NCBI GenBank assembly: GCA_023525715.1
Contig: CM042017.1
Span: 82,303,357 to 82,367,356 of the forward strand
DNA: 64,000 bases
Direction: 5' to 3'
From: Cichorium intybus
Taxonomy: Eukaryota > Streptophyta > Magnoliopsida > Asterales > Asteraceae
Position numbers and translations under genes: made by a program. Below are positions 22,337 to 35,818 of this stretch, in pieces (position 1 is the first letter of the stretch; each line of letters starts with the position of its first letter). The notes under the pieces were generated by a model. The model ran no database searches. It was not told where the DNA came from and was given only the letters and a program-made list of their open reading frames with translations.

Positions 22337-24566
22337 TGTAACACCCGGCATTTAAAACAAAAACACCCCTGAAAAATTTTTCATTTAAAACACAGGTTTC
22401 AATACATAAAACCATAACAAGGGGTATATTTTAATAAAAACGGGTACAAGTGTATCAAGGAGAGTATAAAATACCATAACTCCTTTAAAGCCGGGCTGCT
22501 ACTGACAGCATCTAAGAGTCCCACTTCAAAGTCACGGACTCTATCTTGTCCCCTACCAGTATCATGCTAACCTGCAGGGACAGTAACAAACGGTATGAGC
22601 TACAAAGCTCAGTGAGTAATCATTCCTACAAATAACACGTATCAAAATACAATCATATAACTGTCTGGATATCGAATCCAAACTCCTAGCCTTACTGGCT
22701 GACCATATATCTCTTAGGATTTCACATCCTAAATTATAGCCTTATAGACTATAACATGATAACCTGCAATTATCAAGACACGTCAGTTATTTGCACATAT
22801 AATCATATACAACTAATTCTGTCCCATATCTCTTAGTCACAGCGGACTGCACCGTATATCCTGGCAAATCAAGCCGCACTCTGTGTCATAGCTATATAAG
22901 CTGCACCAAAACATTATCAATATATAATTCATAGCCCGCAGGCCGCACCAGCTGGGTTTAATAACCCGATATCATAACCAAAAGGCCGCACCATGTACCT
23001 GTAACAAAATCATAGCCAAAAAGGCCGCACCAAATATCATAGCCCGAAGGCCACATCGGAGACATAGCCTGAAGGCCGCACCGGAGTCATCGCCCGAAGG
23101 CCACATCGGAGACATAGCCCGAAGGCCGCACCGGTTGGATATACAATCCAGAAATCATAGCCATATAGGCCGCACCCATTGGATATAAAAATCCAGAAAT
23201 CATTTGTGGCTCACGGCTCCGTTCTTGTCATTTCATTGACTCACGGCTTATCCGGTATTGCCTTTTCACCATAACTTTAGATCATCATTTTCGTCCCCCA
23301 AACCTGTTTCAACCTGTAACAGTCCAATCAACACATATCATATGTGATGTCAGTGAGATTACTCACCTGGATGCTAGCTGCATTTTATTTCGATTGTTTC
23401 TTGCCTTTGCGTGCACCACAACCATTTTGTCCCATACCTATTTAGCCATTTATATTCCAAATGATAATAGGTTAATAACCATTCCAATTGACTCTAATAC
23501 ACTAGAGTTCAATACAATATCATTACAAACAATGCCTAGTTAATAAACTTTCCGTTTACTAACTTTTTATGAATTTTACTATTCACCGAGGCTATGGTCC
23601 AAATTTGAGCTAAAACGGAGAAGCCAAGCAAAAGTTAACATTTTAAAGTCCCTGCCTAAGGGGCGCACCCCGCCCAGACATGGGCGCACTGCGCCTATCG
23701 TCTGCAGATGTCTCCTGTCCAGCCGCGATTTGTGCACTGTAGCACGCAGTTTTGGCTCATTAAGTCCTTAATCCAGTCCTTAATCGATTGGGGTTTGTTT
23801 CTAGGCTAAAACCTTATACTTTAACAAGGTTTTCAACCATCCAAAACAACCAAATCAATCAAAATGAAGAATTAGGGTTCTTAGTTCCAAAACCCCAAAA
23901 CTTCAAATTCATCACTAATAGCAATCTACTTCCATTTTCTTTAGTTAAGTCCTTATTCTAATGACTTAAAGGAAGTATTACATCAACTTAACAACATAAT
24001 CATCACTGCAAATGCAGTTTTGAGTTGCTACAAAACCCATCAAGAAATAACAAGCTAGAGCTTGAAGAACTAACCTTTCAAGCTTAGGAATCATCAATTC
24101 CAAGCCATAGTTCCAATTCCAATCTTCAATTCTTTAAGATTTCTCTAAGTATTGCAGAATTTGTGCAGAGAAATCTTCTCCCGTAGCTGCACACAATGGC
24201 CAGTCAAAGAGAGTCAACTCTCTCTATATATACACCAAATTTTTACAAATTTGGTCCCTAAGTTTATTTTCTTGAATTTTGACCACAATATCCAAGTTTT
24301 ATTACAATAAAACTTTCATTTCTTACATTTTTGCCACAACCAACAATATTTTTACATAATTGGTCGTTGACTTGGTCAAATGACCAAAATACCCTTTTTC
24401 GGTAAAACGACCCGAATTCAGTTTTTTAATAACATTTTAAGTCCAAAACTCAAAATATTATTTCAAACCAAATACTTTTCTGTCCAAAAGACCATTTTAC
24501 CCTTCCAAGGTAAAATGACCAATTTACCCTTTTATTATAATTATAAAAGAGTATCTTGGCGTTACA
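22337..24566 (-). repeat. 3' LTR of the minus gypsy copy, with internal deletions
   Basis: Relative to the partner LTR it lacks about 90 bp (joint near 23591), about 37 bp of the GC-rich 'gcgcaccccgcc' block (near 23697) and one 23-bp minisatellite unit (near 23060). TATATATA lies near 24235-24242 on the minus strand. Confidence 0.88.
22930..23185. repeat. 'Ggccgcacc' minisatellite in the gypsy LTR
   Basis: Roughly 23-bp units of the form atagcccgaaggccgcaccg with variant ggccacatcgg, plus looser copies. The partner LTR (about 28862-29130) has one more unit. The plus-strand copies carry the complementary array near 37500-37700 and 43645-43820. Confidence 0.8.
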
Positions 24567-27500
24567 AATTCTCCCCTCCTTCAAAAGATTTCGTCCCCGA
24601 AATCATACAAACAAACTAGGGTAATTCTTTCTCATTATAATTTTGGTTTCCCATATCGTATGGAAACATTCATGGTTTTGACAAAGCTCTTAACCATACT
24701 AATCTTCGTATCTCGTGGTTATATCACTACTCGCATATCACTCCTCCGGTTGTCCCGGGCACCTTAATCACTTATCTTCCTCATTTCGACATGAGGGATT
24801 CGTTAGAATTTATCACTCTATGTTCTCAAAACTATGAGACCCATAGAAAACTTTACAATCATCTTGAAGTTCATCAAGGATCTTAAATCAATACACCGCA
24901 ATTCTTGCTTTTGGGATATACGGAAAGGTCCAATAAACAAGGACTCAACTTTCCTTTTTGTCCCACATCAATTTCTAGTCCTTCCGGAGGGTCACTTTGA
25001 GTTCCAATATCTTCCCTTACTTGGGGTTTCAATGGTTTTACTCGACAATCCGCATACTACTCTTGTCGATTTTTGGTCTATTTCTAAGCTTTCTCGAATT
25101 TGCCTAATCTTTTCTTCTGTTTGAGATACAATCTCAGGTTTAATCAACGACTTCTCCCCAACTTCTGTCTAGCAAATCGGCGTGCAACACGGTAGTCTAT
25201 ACAATACTTCCTACGAGTCAATAAAACACTAGTATAATACCTATACTTATCTACAACTTCTACCAAGGATAGACGGTCATTTTGTTTTCCGCTAGGGTCT
25301 ATTATGCAGATTTCAGGCATAACTCCTAAGGTCTGCATCATTATCTCACCTCGTCAATCCATCTGCAATTCGCACACAGTACGTACTAGTACTCTTGAAC
25401 TAATTATTCTTGAAATTTATGCCAAATTCAAAGAATAATTCTATTATCTCGGTCCGATACAATCTGTGCCGATAACTCACGTCGACAATTTTCTTTATCT
25501 ATGTAGTTTTTTACTACTTTTCGATCTTAATTTCTTCTTTGGTCAGTATAAATCTACATTGATTTCATCATCAAACTGCAATCACCCATATGGTGTCATA
25601 CCCATGCGGTACTTGCAAAGACTTTACTACAAAGTCTATGATATTTTTCGTCCCATTTCTTCTTTAGGACGTACAACCTTATGTTTCTAATGATTTGACT
25701 GTAGTTACCCACAAGTCAAACACTTTTCACATGTCTTTCAATGTCTTTCTTCAGCCCCGGCCACCAACACATAGGTTTTATCGACCTATCCAGTTTGGTA
25801 TTGCCCCGGGTATGCTGCATATCTGATACAAAATGCATCTTTTCAAGATGATTTTTATGTTTCGTTTGACTTTGGAATTCACATTCACAACCGCCAAGGG
25901 TTTTAAATCACTGTGATATTCCAACTAACTTCCGCTACTATTCAATCATTTATTCACTTTTCACAATTTCAGACTTGCACACGTCTTTCTGTGCTACCCG
26001 AATCAACTCAGGTAATCAATTTGCCACATTCATACATGTGGATATAACTCTCAAAGGTTACTCTTTCTAATTTAAGGCATCTGTAATCACATACGCCTTT
26101 CTGAGATGGTACAAGATTTCATACCCGAAACCTCTATGTAACCCATCTATCTTTGCTATTTCATATATAGCTTCTTTTTGATAAAGTAAGTACTTCAAAC
26201 TTATATGATCCATATAAACCGTAAGCTTCACACCACATCAGTAGTGTCTCTAAAGCTTCAATGTCAAAGTCATATTTGCTACTGCAATATCATGTATCCA
26301 AAATCAACTTTGGATGTATTTCAATGATCCAATCCATCTTCTCTGCTTAGCATCATTGCTAATGTTAGAGGTTCACACAAGGTTTATTCCAAACCACATA
26401 TCTGTGGTCTTTCTACCACCCAGACTTTACACTTTTATTAGTCAACCTTAGTCAACTAACCAGCAATCAAGGAGAAGTTTTCTACAACTCTCCTATGGTA
26501 ACCCGCCAAATTCAAGGAACTACAATTTCAGTCAGATTCCTCAGGCGGTTCCAGTTTTATCACATCATCTATCCCACTGGATTTATTTTATCATCTTTGG
26601 CACTATTATCATGCCCAAAGAGTTGAAACTTCTTTTAGCCAAATTTTTCATACTTGGAGAATTTAACATATCACTTAACTCAGTGAAGTAACTCCAGTAT
26701 CTGGTACAATGTACCTCATATTCAATCTGGTTTCGAGAATATCATATTCTCAGTAGTCAATGTACATACACATTAACTTATCTTTCTTCTTTTCAAACAA
26801 GATAGGGCTCCATACGATGACACATACAGTCATATGAGATCCCAATTTAAAAACAATTTCTTCCAATTGTTTTACCACTCTGCCATCTCTGCAGAGGCCA
26901 ATCAACACAGAGCCTAGATAATAGGAACGGCTCTCAATACCAGCTTAATCATAAGCTCTCCTTGCCAATCTGGCAGAAATCTTGGAAGTTCTTTTCAAAA
27001 GAAACATCCGAAAATTTATTTAAAGTAGTACACTACTATCACCACTTTATTAAGCTTGGCCCATACCACGTATGCCAACTACAACATCATTCCTTTACTA
27101 ACTCTTTTCCGAGTTTAAGCAAAGAAGCTAACCGGTATTCTCAACAACGGTCATTTACCATGGACTTTCATCCGCTCATTTCTGTTTCAAGAACCATACT
27201 GTTCTCATTTCTACAATTCACGTTAGCATAATTCATTGCTAACCAATTCATAAGCACAATTGCTTCAAATTTGCTGGTAGTCATCGGCTTCAGATTCATA
27301 GGGAAAAATGGTCCCGTAAATCTTAGGCAGACTACTTTCCAGGTGTTCAATATCTTGAACATACTTGCTATCTACTATAGCGGTTTCAAGAATTTCATCC
27401 AAAATCATGGATGAAAATTTCAAACAAGACATCAAGTCATCGATCCAAGCATAGCTTCATGGATCAAATATAACATATACGAGTTATATTCAAAACAATG

Positions 27501-28266
27501 ATATCTGTGACCATATCAGTCTCCTCACGAGCTTCTTCCATAATCTGCTGGAATGATCAAGGCACCACCGGTCCTTTTCGACCATTCGTTCCTTCTTTCT
27601 TTCCTGGGTTCACCACCCGTTACTCCACATTTAGCATGTGAGTATGTCATAAGGAAGTGATCTATAGTTCCTCGCTGGAACCACTTCCGTACCATACAAC
27701 AAGCTCGAGCAATCTGCTCCTATCATCTGCAATTTCAGCATGTCAACGGTAGAGTTTCAACTCTACAATTTTCCTTAGTTCCTTTCCTGCATTGATCACA
27801 ATACATAACTGCTCGGTTTTGGTCCCTTCCTTTTTAGGTTGGACCGGTCTGTGGCAACTTCTCCTGAAGCGTCCACTAATCGTTTTCTGCTTTTTCTTGT
27901 AGTCTCAGCTACTTTTCTTTCACCTTGATATCAATCAGGGTGAGAACCCAATTTCTCTTTCTGACCATAGCAGCGACTATTGCTTGTCATGTGGATTTTT
28001 CCGCTACTTGTCTCGTTGCCCCTCGTTCGATGGAGCCTTGAGAAAAGGCTGATCCGCCTCTTAAAGTTACACGCCCCAAATTTCTCCCAGTAATATCCGC
28101 TGCTCATACTTCTTATACATTAGAAGTCGGCAATAGTTAGGTTATATATGTATAATAACAACTATATACACATAATAGTTCATCATAACTATTGTCTCAG
28201 GGTTTAAGTCCAGGAATCTACTCTATAGACACCTAGTTCACTTAAACCTCGGCTCTGATACCAACT
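24567..28266 (-). pseudogene. Degenerate gypsy gag-pol (minus copy)
   Basis: No long frame is open, but the minus strand aligns by eye with the plus copy at 38222-41939. The RNase H segment (about 26090-26340 read in reverse) has the same 'gacattgaagctttrgagac' text and the same tag in place of the family's conserved DALSRK region. The integrase zinc-finger region (about 25740-25800) matches as well. Internal length, 3.7 kb, is shorter than the roughly 5 kb of full gypsy pol elements, so it is an old deletion derivative. Confidence 0.75.
28251..28263 (-). other. tRNA-iMet primer site of the minus gypsy copy
   Basis: GGCTCTGATACCA on plus, three bases from the LTR at 28267. Confidence 0.9.
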
Positions 28267-30640
28267 TGTAACACCCGGCTTTTAAAACAAAAACACCCCT
28301 GAAAAATTTTTCATTTAAAACACAGGTTTCAATACATAAAACCATAACAAGGGTTATATTTTAATAAAAACGGGTACAAGTGTATCAAGGAGAGTATAAA
28401 ATACCATAACTCCTTTAAAGCCGGGCTGCTACTGACAGCATCTAAGAGTCCCACTTCAAAGTCACGGACTCTATCTTGTCCCCTACCAGTATCATGCTAA
28501 CCTGCAGGGACAGTAACAAACGGTATAAGCTACAAAGCTCAGTGAGTAATCATTCCTACAAATAACACGTATCAAAATACAATCATATAACTGTCTGGAT
28601 ATCGAATCCAAACTCCTAGCCTTACTGGCTGACCATATATCTCTTAGGATTTCACATCCTAAATTATAGCCTTACAGACTATAACATGATAACCTGCAAT
28701 TATCAAGACACGTCAGTTATTTGCACATATAATCATATACAACTAATTCTGTCCCATATCTCTTAGTCACAGCGGACTGCACCGTATATCCTGGCAAATC
28801 AAGCCGCACTCTGTGTCATAGCTATATAAGCTGCACCAAAACATTATCAATATATAATTCATAGCCCGCAGGCCGCACCAGCTGGGTTTAATAACCCGAT
28901 ATCATAACCAAAAGGCCGCACCATGTACCTGTAACAAAATCATAGCCAAAAAGGCCGCACCAAATATCATAGCCCGAAGGCCACATCGGAGACATAGCCC
29001 GAAGGCCACATCGGAGACATAGCCCGAAGGCCGCACCGGAGTCATCGCCCGAAGGCCACATCGGAGACATAGCCCGAAGGCCGCACCGGTTGGATATATA
29101 ATCCAGAAATCATAGCCATATAGGCCGCACCCATTGGATATAAAAATCCAGAAATCATTTGTGGCTCACGGCTCCGTTCTTATCATTTCATTGACTCACG
29201 GCTTATCCGGTATTGCCTTTTCACCATAACTTTAGATCATCATTTTCGTCCCCCAAACCTGTTTCAACCTGTAACAGTCCAATCAACACATATCATATGT
29301 GATGTTAGTGAGATTACTCACCTGGATGCTAGCTGCATTTTATTTCGGTTGTTTCTTGCCTTTGCGTGCACCACAACCATTTTGTCCCATACCTATTTAT
29401 CCATTTATATTCCAAATGATAATAGGTTAATAACCATTCCAATTGACTCTAATACACTAGAGTTCAATACAATATCATTACAAACAATGCCTAGTTAATA
29501 AACTTTCCGTTTACTAACTTTTTATGAATTTTACTATTCACCGAGGCATTCGAATCGATCTACAGTGCCCCCGAGGGGTCGAAAACTCGATATAAAAATT
29601 TTCCCAAACTTTTCAGACCATAACGAGCCTATGGTCCAAATTTGAGCTAAAACGGACAAGCCAAGCAAAAGTTAGCATTTTAAAGTCCCTGCCTGAGGGG
29701 CGCACCCCGCCCAGACATGGGCGCACTGCGCCTGGGCGCACCCCGCCAGGGGTTTGGGCGCACCGCGCCTATCGTCTGCAGATGTCTCCTGTCCAGCCGC
29801 GATTTGTGCACTGCAGCACGCAGTTTTGGCTCATTAAGTCCTTAATCCAGTCCTTAATCGATTGGGGTTTGTTTCTAGGCTAAAACCTTATACTTTAACA
29901 AGGTTTTCAACCATCCAAAACAACCAAATCAATCAAAATGAAGAATTAGGGTTCTTAGTTCCAAAACCCCAAAACTTCAAATTCATCACTAATAGCAATC
30001 TACTTCCATTTTCTTTAGTTAAGTCCTTATTCTAATGACTTAAAGGAAGTATTACATCAACTTAACAACATAATCATCACTGCAAATGCAGTTTTGAGTT
30101 GCTACAAAACCCATCAAGAAATAACAAGCTAGAGCTTGAAGAACTAACCTTTCAAGCTTAGGAATCATCAATTCCAAGCCATAGTTCCAATTCCAATCTT
30201 CAATTCTTCAAGATTTCTCTAAGTATTGCAGAATTTGTGCAGAGAAATCTTCTCCCGTAGCTGCACACAATGGCCAGTCAAAGAGAGTCAACTCTCTCTA
30301 TATATACACCAAATTTTTACAAATTTGGTCCCTAAGTTCATTTTCTTGAACTTTGACCACAATATCCAAGTTTTATTACAATAAAACTTTCATTTCTTAC
30401 ATTTTTGCCACAACCAACAATATTTTTACATAATTGGTCGTTGACTTGGTCAAATGACCAAAATACCCTTTTTCGGTAAAACGACCCGAATTCAGTTTTT
30501 TAATAACATTTTAAGTCCAAAACTCAAAATATTATTTCAAACCAAATACTTTTCTGTCCAAAAGACCATTTTACCCTTCCAAGGTAAAATGACCAATTTA
30601 CCCTTTTATTATAATTATAAAAGAGTATCTTGGCGTTACA
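28267..30640 (-). repeat. 5' LTR of the minus gypsy copy
   Basis: Plus strand runs from TGTAACACCCGG to CTTGGCGTTACA. It retains the GC-rich 'gcgcaccccgcc' repeats (29697-29768) and the minisatellite (28862-29130). Confidence 0.9.
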
Positions 30641-31752
30641 AATTTCAATGTCACCATGCTGTTTATCTTTCTGTACTTCCTTCTACTGTCTGATATTTAT
30701 AGCATTTGTCTAACGTTACTTACTTACGGTATCGCGTAACGTTCTGTATTATTCTATTAAGCCGCTTATTTTTATTATACGGCTACTCATTCGTTACTAT
30801 TATATTGTAAGTGTTTACCGGTTCCACACCGGGTTATCTGTCGATACTATTATTCTTAACCAAATTTATTATTTGGTACTTGTCTTTACGATCTTCTATG
30901 CTTGTCTTATGGGATATTCATATCCCCAATACTGGTGCAACATATGGAACTGGCACGCAGTATTTACTTAATATGTTTTTCTATGTCACATGTTATCCTT
31001 TGGTGAGGACACCATTCTACCGGTTAATCACACTGACTAGTATCACCCCGTGACACTCTACTATTCATAAGACAGACTTTTCAAACATGACTCTAACATA
31101 CTTTCCTTTCATATAACTACTAATCATAACTGTACTACTTCACATTTCATTCAATAGTTACTTCCTACTATAATTTAACGCGCATAAACTACTAGGGAGA
31201 TACGGTAGCGATTACTCACATGAGTTTGGTGCTTTCCCGGAGTCCTGGCACGTTTCTCGTTCCGGACTTCTGTCAGCTCCCGAGCACCTCAACGCTAGCT
31301 ACCGCTGACTTCTTACTTCTCACTATCATCTCTCAACGTATACTCCTTACCAGAACACTCTCTTATATCGTATATGTGTTTCGTGTGTGTTCTGCCTCAA
31401 AAATGAGGCTTGTGCCTCGTATTTATAGACTCTGAAGATCCCTCGCGTCGCGACCGGCCTTCCCGTCGCGTCGCGATGACTCACCTCAATTATTGCCTGA
31501 TTGTACGACTGATTGCGCGATTTACGGACGTGCTGACAGCCGTCGCGTCGCGACCCCTAGGGCCGTCGCGTCGCGAGGCGCCGACACTAAAAAGTGTCAC
31601 TTTTTCCGCTTTTTGCTACGTTTTGACTTCTAGACTTTGATCGTTATATTTTTCTTATCTCATAATGACCTTAACATCGTTATTTGGCCACATTAAAGGC
31701 CAAAACGCTCCTACTTTTGATCTACAGTCCCTCCCGGGACACGGTTGTCACA

Positions 31753-33508
31753 ATCCTTCCCCCTTACAGGATTTCGTCCCCGTAATCTCAGTAATCTCTC
31801 AAACTAACTCTTATGTTCTTGTGTACACATTCTTCTACATACTTAGGTATTTTTACCATACTACATTTATCATTACTTGTTTTCTCTTTCGTTACTTATA
31901 CTTGCTTGGTTTTATTCTTTCGGGTACAAAGGTTCTCGTACCTCTTGCTCATTTTTCAACATAATTTTATGTTTGTTATATTTTCTACCAAATTACCATG
32001 ATTCCTTCGTGATTCCATCAGCATCAATACATATCATATGATAAGACTATATGCACTGACTCTAATGTTACACTAGGTTTCTTGGCTCGCTGGTTCTCTT
32101 TACATACTTGTACTTTTTCTCTTTCTATACCAAAATTTACCAATCCCGTACATATTAACTTTCTCATATAATTACTGCTGTGACTTTTACTACTACTTTC
32201 ATACTTTCCAACTGAAAATATCATTATATTTTCTTACAGTTGGGTCTTTCGTTAAAAAAAATTGTCTTTTTACTATTTCTAATCATAGAATTATTTTTAC
32301 ATATTCTAGTCATGAAAAATGACTCTTTTAAGAAAATCTTTTTCACTTCTTGGTCATAAAACGATTCTGTTGTTAAAAATTTCTATCATAACTCTTGGTC
32401 ATTATAAGACCCTTTAATCTTCTTTGGTTATAAAATAACCCTTATTTTAAAAATAATTCTTTCTTTAACTCTTTCTTTTCTCTTAGCATAAGACCAACTG
32501 ATACTCATGAAACTCATCTTACTAGCTCCCCTCGCGGGACGGAACAGATCCGCCCGCTAGGTTATGCTCATTCTGTCTCCCCTTTGTGACTTGGAACAGA
32601 TTCAAGCACAAGGGTATACTAAGCTAGACAACTACTTCGCGAAGGGAGGTACCATCCCAGTAGTGTCTTCTTGGCTTCCTTAATGGCGAAAGCCTGTCCG
32701 GACCTCTTTCTCTTCTCTTCTCTAGTATCATTTGTTTCAAATTGGTCTTAGCTAAACTAAAACATCTTTCGCTTATATAGAGCGAATCTCATAGCTTTTC
32801 AAAAATCTTTTCAAATCTCATATCTCTTTTCTGAAACATAGTTCAGACTTGTAAAACATTTTTAGCTCGTATGTTGAGTTACTATTTTAGCTTTTTACAA
32901 ACTTCTTTCAAATCTTTAGCTCTTACGTAGAGCTACTTTTATTATTACTTTTATATTCTTTCTTACCTTTTCGTCTTTTAAATCATACTTTCAAAAATTT
33001 CTTATGGCTAGAAGCCAACTCTTTTCTTTATGGCCTTCTGGCCAAACTTTTATTTTTTTCAAAACTGTTTTCTGACTCAAACTATTTCTTTTCTCAAAAC
33101 TGCTTGCTTTCTTATTTACTCATTACACTTTTTAATCATGTTCTTGTTATGTCTCAACTTTCTTACATTACTCTAGTATACTTCTTATCTTCTTTTGGTA
33201 CTTGTACCATTCTCATGTTTTAATATTTTCTTGTAGTTCTTGTTTCTCACTTACTTTTCTTGTTTATTTTTAACAAGTTATCTTATCTCTGTTCTTACTA
33301 TCTTTTTTTTTCTTAAATTTCTAAGGAGTTCTTTAACACTCATAGTATATTACTATGTATAGTTTGATTTATCTTTATCAATCTTCTTATCATAATATGT
33401 TTGTGATATTTACCTATTATTAGGTAATCTACATATACCTACTGATTTGAGTCTAGGAATCTTTTCTACTGACACCTAGTTCACTCAAATCTCAGCTCTG
33501 ATACCATT
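31753..33508 (-). other. Internal region of the LARD-like element, noncoding
   Basis: 1756 bp, T/C-rich on the plus strand. The longest open stretches are under 100 codons and have no domain. It contains loosely repeated short words such as 'ttggtcataa' and 'gagctac/gaagcc' motifs (about 32270-33060). The primer site GCTCTGATACCA is at 33495-33506. Confidence 0.75.
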
Positions 33509-35005
33509 TGTAACGACCCGGCTCTCCAAAGCCTGTCTTTTACAAGATAATATCACCAGGGATCGTCCCATGATCCAAGCCGAGCGTTACCTATACCTGC
33601 AAAAAAACCACATAAATAAAGGGGTAAGCTATAAAGCTTAGTGAGTAATCGAATCACAGTATGGCCTAAATAGCCACACTCGTTTCACAGACTTGTTTTA
33701 CTACACTTGACCGTTCTACGATCATACTGTGAAACTACCGTATTACCCGACGGAACTCACTTCTCTCGTACACTCTTACTACACTTTCTTTTACTATCTG
33801 GTAACATATAATGTTATTCTTTTACTGTTTTCTTTTACTGTTTGGTAACTTATGACGTTACCTTACTCTCTGTACTTTCTTCTGTTACTTGGTAACTTTC
33901 AATGTCACCATGCTGTTTATCTTTCTGTACTTCCTTCTACTGTCTGATATTTATAGCATTTGTCTAACGTTACTTACTTACGGTATCGCGTAACGTTCTG
34001 TATTATTCTATTAAGCCGCTTATTTTTATTATACGGCTACTCATTCGTTACTATTATATTGTAAGTGTTTACCGGTTCCACACCGGTTATCTGTCGATAC
34101 TATTATTCTTAACCAAATTTATTATTTTGTACTTGTCTTTACGACCTTCTATGCTTGTCTTATGGGATATTCATATCCCCAATACTGGTGCAACATATGG
34201 AACTGGCACGCAGTATTTACTTAATATCTTTTTCTATGTCACATGTTATCCTTTGGTGAGGACACCATTCTACCGGTTAATCACACTGACTAGTATCACC
34301 CCGTGACACTCTACTATTCATAAGACAGACTTGTCAAACAGGACTCTAACATACTTTCCTTTCATATAACTACTAATCATAACTGTACTACTTCACATTT
34401 TATTCAATAGTTACTTCCTACTATAATTTAACGCGCATAAACTACTAGGGAGATACGGTAGCGATTACTCACATGAGTTTGGTGCTTTCCCGGAGTCCTG
34501 GCACGTTTCTCGTTCCGGACTTCTGTCAGCTCCCGAGCACCTCAACGCTAGCTACCGCTGACTTCTTACTTCTCACTATCATCTCTCAACGTATACTCCT
34601 TACCAGAACACTCTCTTATATCGTATATGTGTTTCGTGTGTGTTCTGCCTCAAAAATGAGGCTTGTGCCTCGTATTTATAGCCTCTGAAGATCCCTCGCG
34701 TCGCGACCGGCCTTCCCGTCGCGTCGCGATGACTCACCTCAATTATTGCCTGATTGTACGACTGATTGCGCGATTTACGGACGTGCTGACAGCCGTCGCG
34801 TCGCGACCACTAGGGCCGTCGCGTCGCGAGGCGCCGACACTAAAAAGTGTCACTTTTTCCGCTTTTTGCTACGTTTTGACTTCTAGGCTTTAATCGTTAT
34901 ATTTTTCTTATCTCATAATGACCTTAACATCGTTATTTGGCCACATTAAAGGCCAAAACGCTCCTACTTTTGATCTACAGTCCCTCCCGGGACACGGTTG
35001 TCACA
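33509..35005 (-). repeat. 5' LTR of the LARD-like element
   Basis: 1497 bp, starting TGTAACGACCCGG and ending TTGTCACA on plus. It matches the left LTR with scattered transitions. GC-rich gtcgcgtcgcga words at 34695-34840; minus-strand TATA at 34673-34680. Confidence 0.9.
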
Positions 35006-35818
35006 CTGTTCTTGGTAAAATTATATCATATATGCATGGGTATTCTCACTTTTCGTGTCAGGACTTGTCTGGAGAAAAAGAACAGAAACAGGGACCAAAA
35101 GTGTACAAAAAGGAAAAAGTATGGAAAGAATGAAAAATCAAGAGAAGATGTACGCGCGCCGCGGATTTATCTCCCGCGCGACGCGGATGTAAGGCGGTGG
35201 AACACATTTGAATTCCGAAGAAACGGGGAACGGATAAGTACACGCGCCGCGGATTTCACTTATGCGCGGCGCGGTCACGGGAAATTTGCAACTATAAATA
35301 GAGGCATTTCCAGCCGAAAACCCTAGCAAAGACCTGGTGAAAACATCGACCTAGAAGCTCTTTGACTCGAGGATTCCATTTCAGAAGCTATAATTTGGTA
35401 TTTTCATGTTTTAGATTTTATTTCATTTTAGTTAAACATTTGTAAGCTTTGAGTTGAATCTTTGGGTGTGACAACCATTGATATTCAGCTTAGGGTTCTG
35501 TTTTTAGTAGTGTTTGGCTACTGATTTCATGTTTGGATATTGGTTTGAGTGAATGAAATCATTCGGTTAATGTTAATATTGATTTTTCGGTGTTTTGGAT
35601 GTTAGTTTGTGATTTGGTTGTTTGATTGTGATTGAATTTGGTTTGTGACTTGGTTGGGACTGTTTTCCTTTGCTGAAAATAGTAGCTAACTTGGTTAGGT
35701 TAGGCATTAAACCTTGGCTATTAACTGTCTTATAGAACTGTTAGTTATTAGCTAGTTTATGCTGTGCTTGGTTTTGCTAGTTTGGATGCCTTCAATTGCT
35801 TCTGATTCAGAGATGTAC

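Larger units (their letters stand above)
22337..30640 (-). mobile_element. Decayed Ty3/gypsy element, minus copy
   Basis: LTRs 22337-24566 (2230 bp) and 28267-30640 (2374 bp) in minus orientation. Target duplication ACTTT (22332-22336) versus AATTT (30641-30645), one mismatch. Primer site at 28251-28263 and polypurine tract near 24567-24583. The second LARD LTR shows the empty site (near 33897). It belongs to the same family as 35819-44344, inverted. Confidence 0.9.
21946..31752 (-). repeat. 3' LTR of the LARD-like element, split by a gypsy insertion
   Basis: Left piece 21946-22336, right piece 30646-31752, with the gypsy element and its target duplication between. Minus-strand start TGTGACAACCG, end GGGTCGTTACA. 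A TATA box on minus (TATTTATA on plus, 31420-31427) lies below a GC-rich block with four gtcgcgtcgcga-type words (31440-31585). Confidence 0.88.
21946..35005 (-). mobile_element. Pol-less LTR element (LARD-like) nested in the Athila 3' LTR
   Basis: Minus-strand element with TSD CTGTT. LTRs are 21946-31752 (interrupted; 391+1107=1498 bp) and 33509-35005 (1497 bp). The iMet primer site is at 33495-33506. The polypurine tract on the minus strand (ggggacgaaatcctgtaagggggaaggat) precedes the LTR at 31752. The internal region is only 1756 bp and has no gag or pol match. The PPT block wording is the same as in Ty3/gypsy (chromovirus-like) elements, so it is probably a gypsy derivative mobilised in trans. 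Confidence 0.88.

Noticed and set aside
34937..35326. 129-codon frame across the LARD/Athila LTR joint (and its relative at 16494-16808)
   Set aside because: It lies in LTR promoter sequence and crosses an insertion joint; openness comes from the GC-rich repeats.
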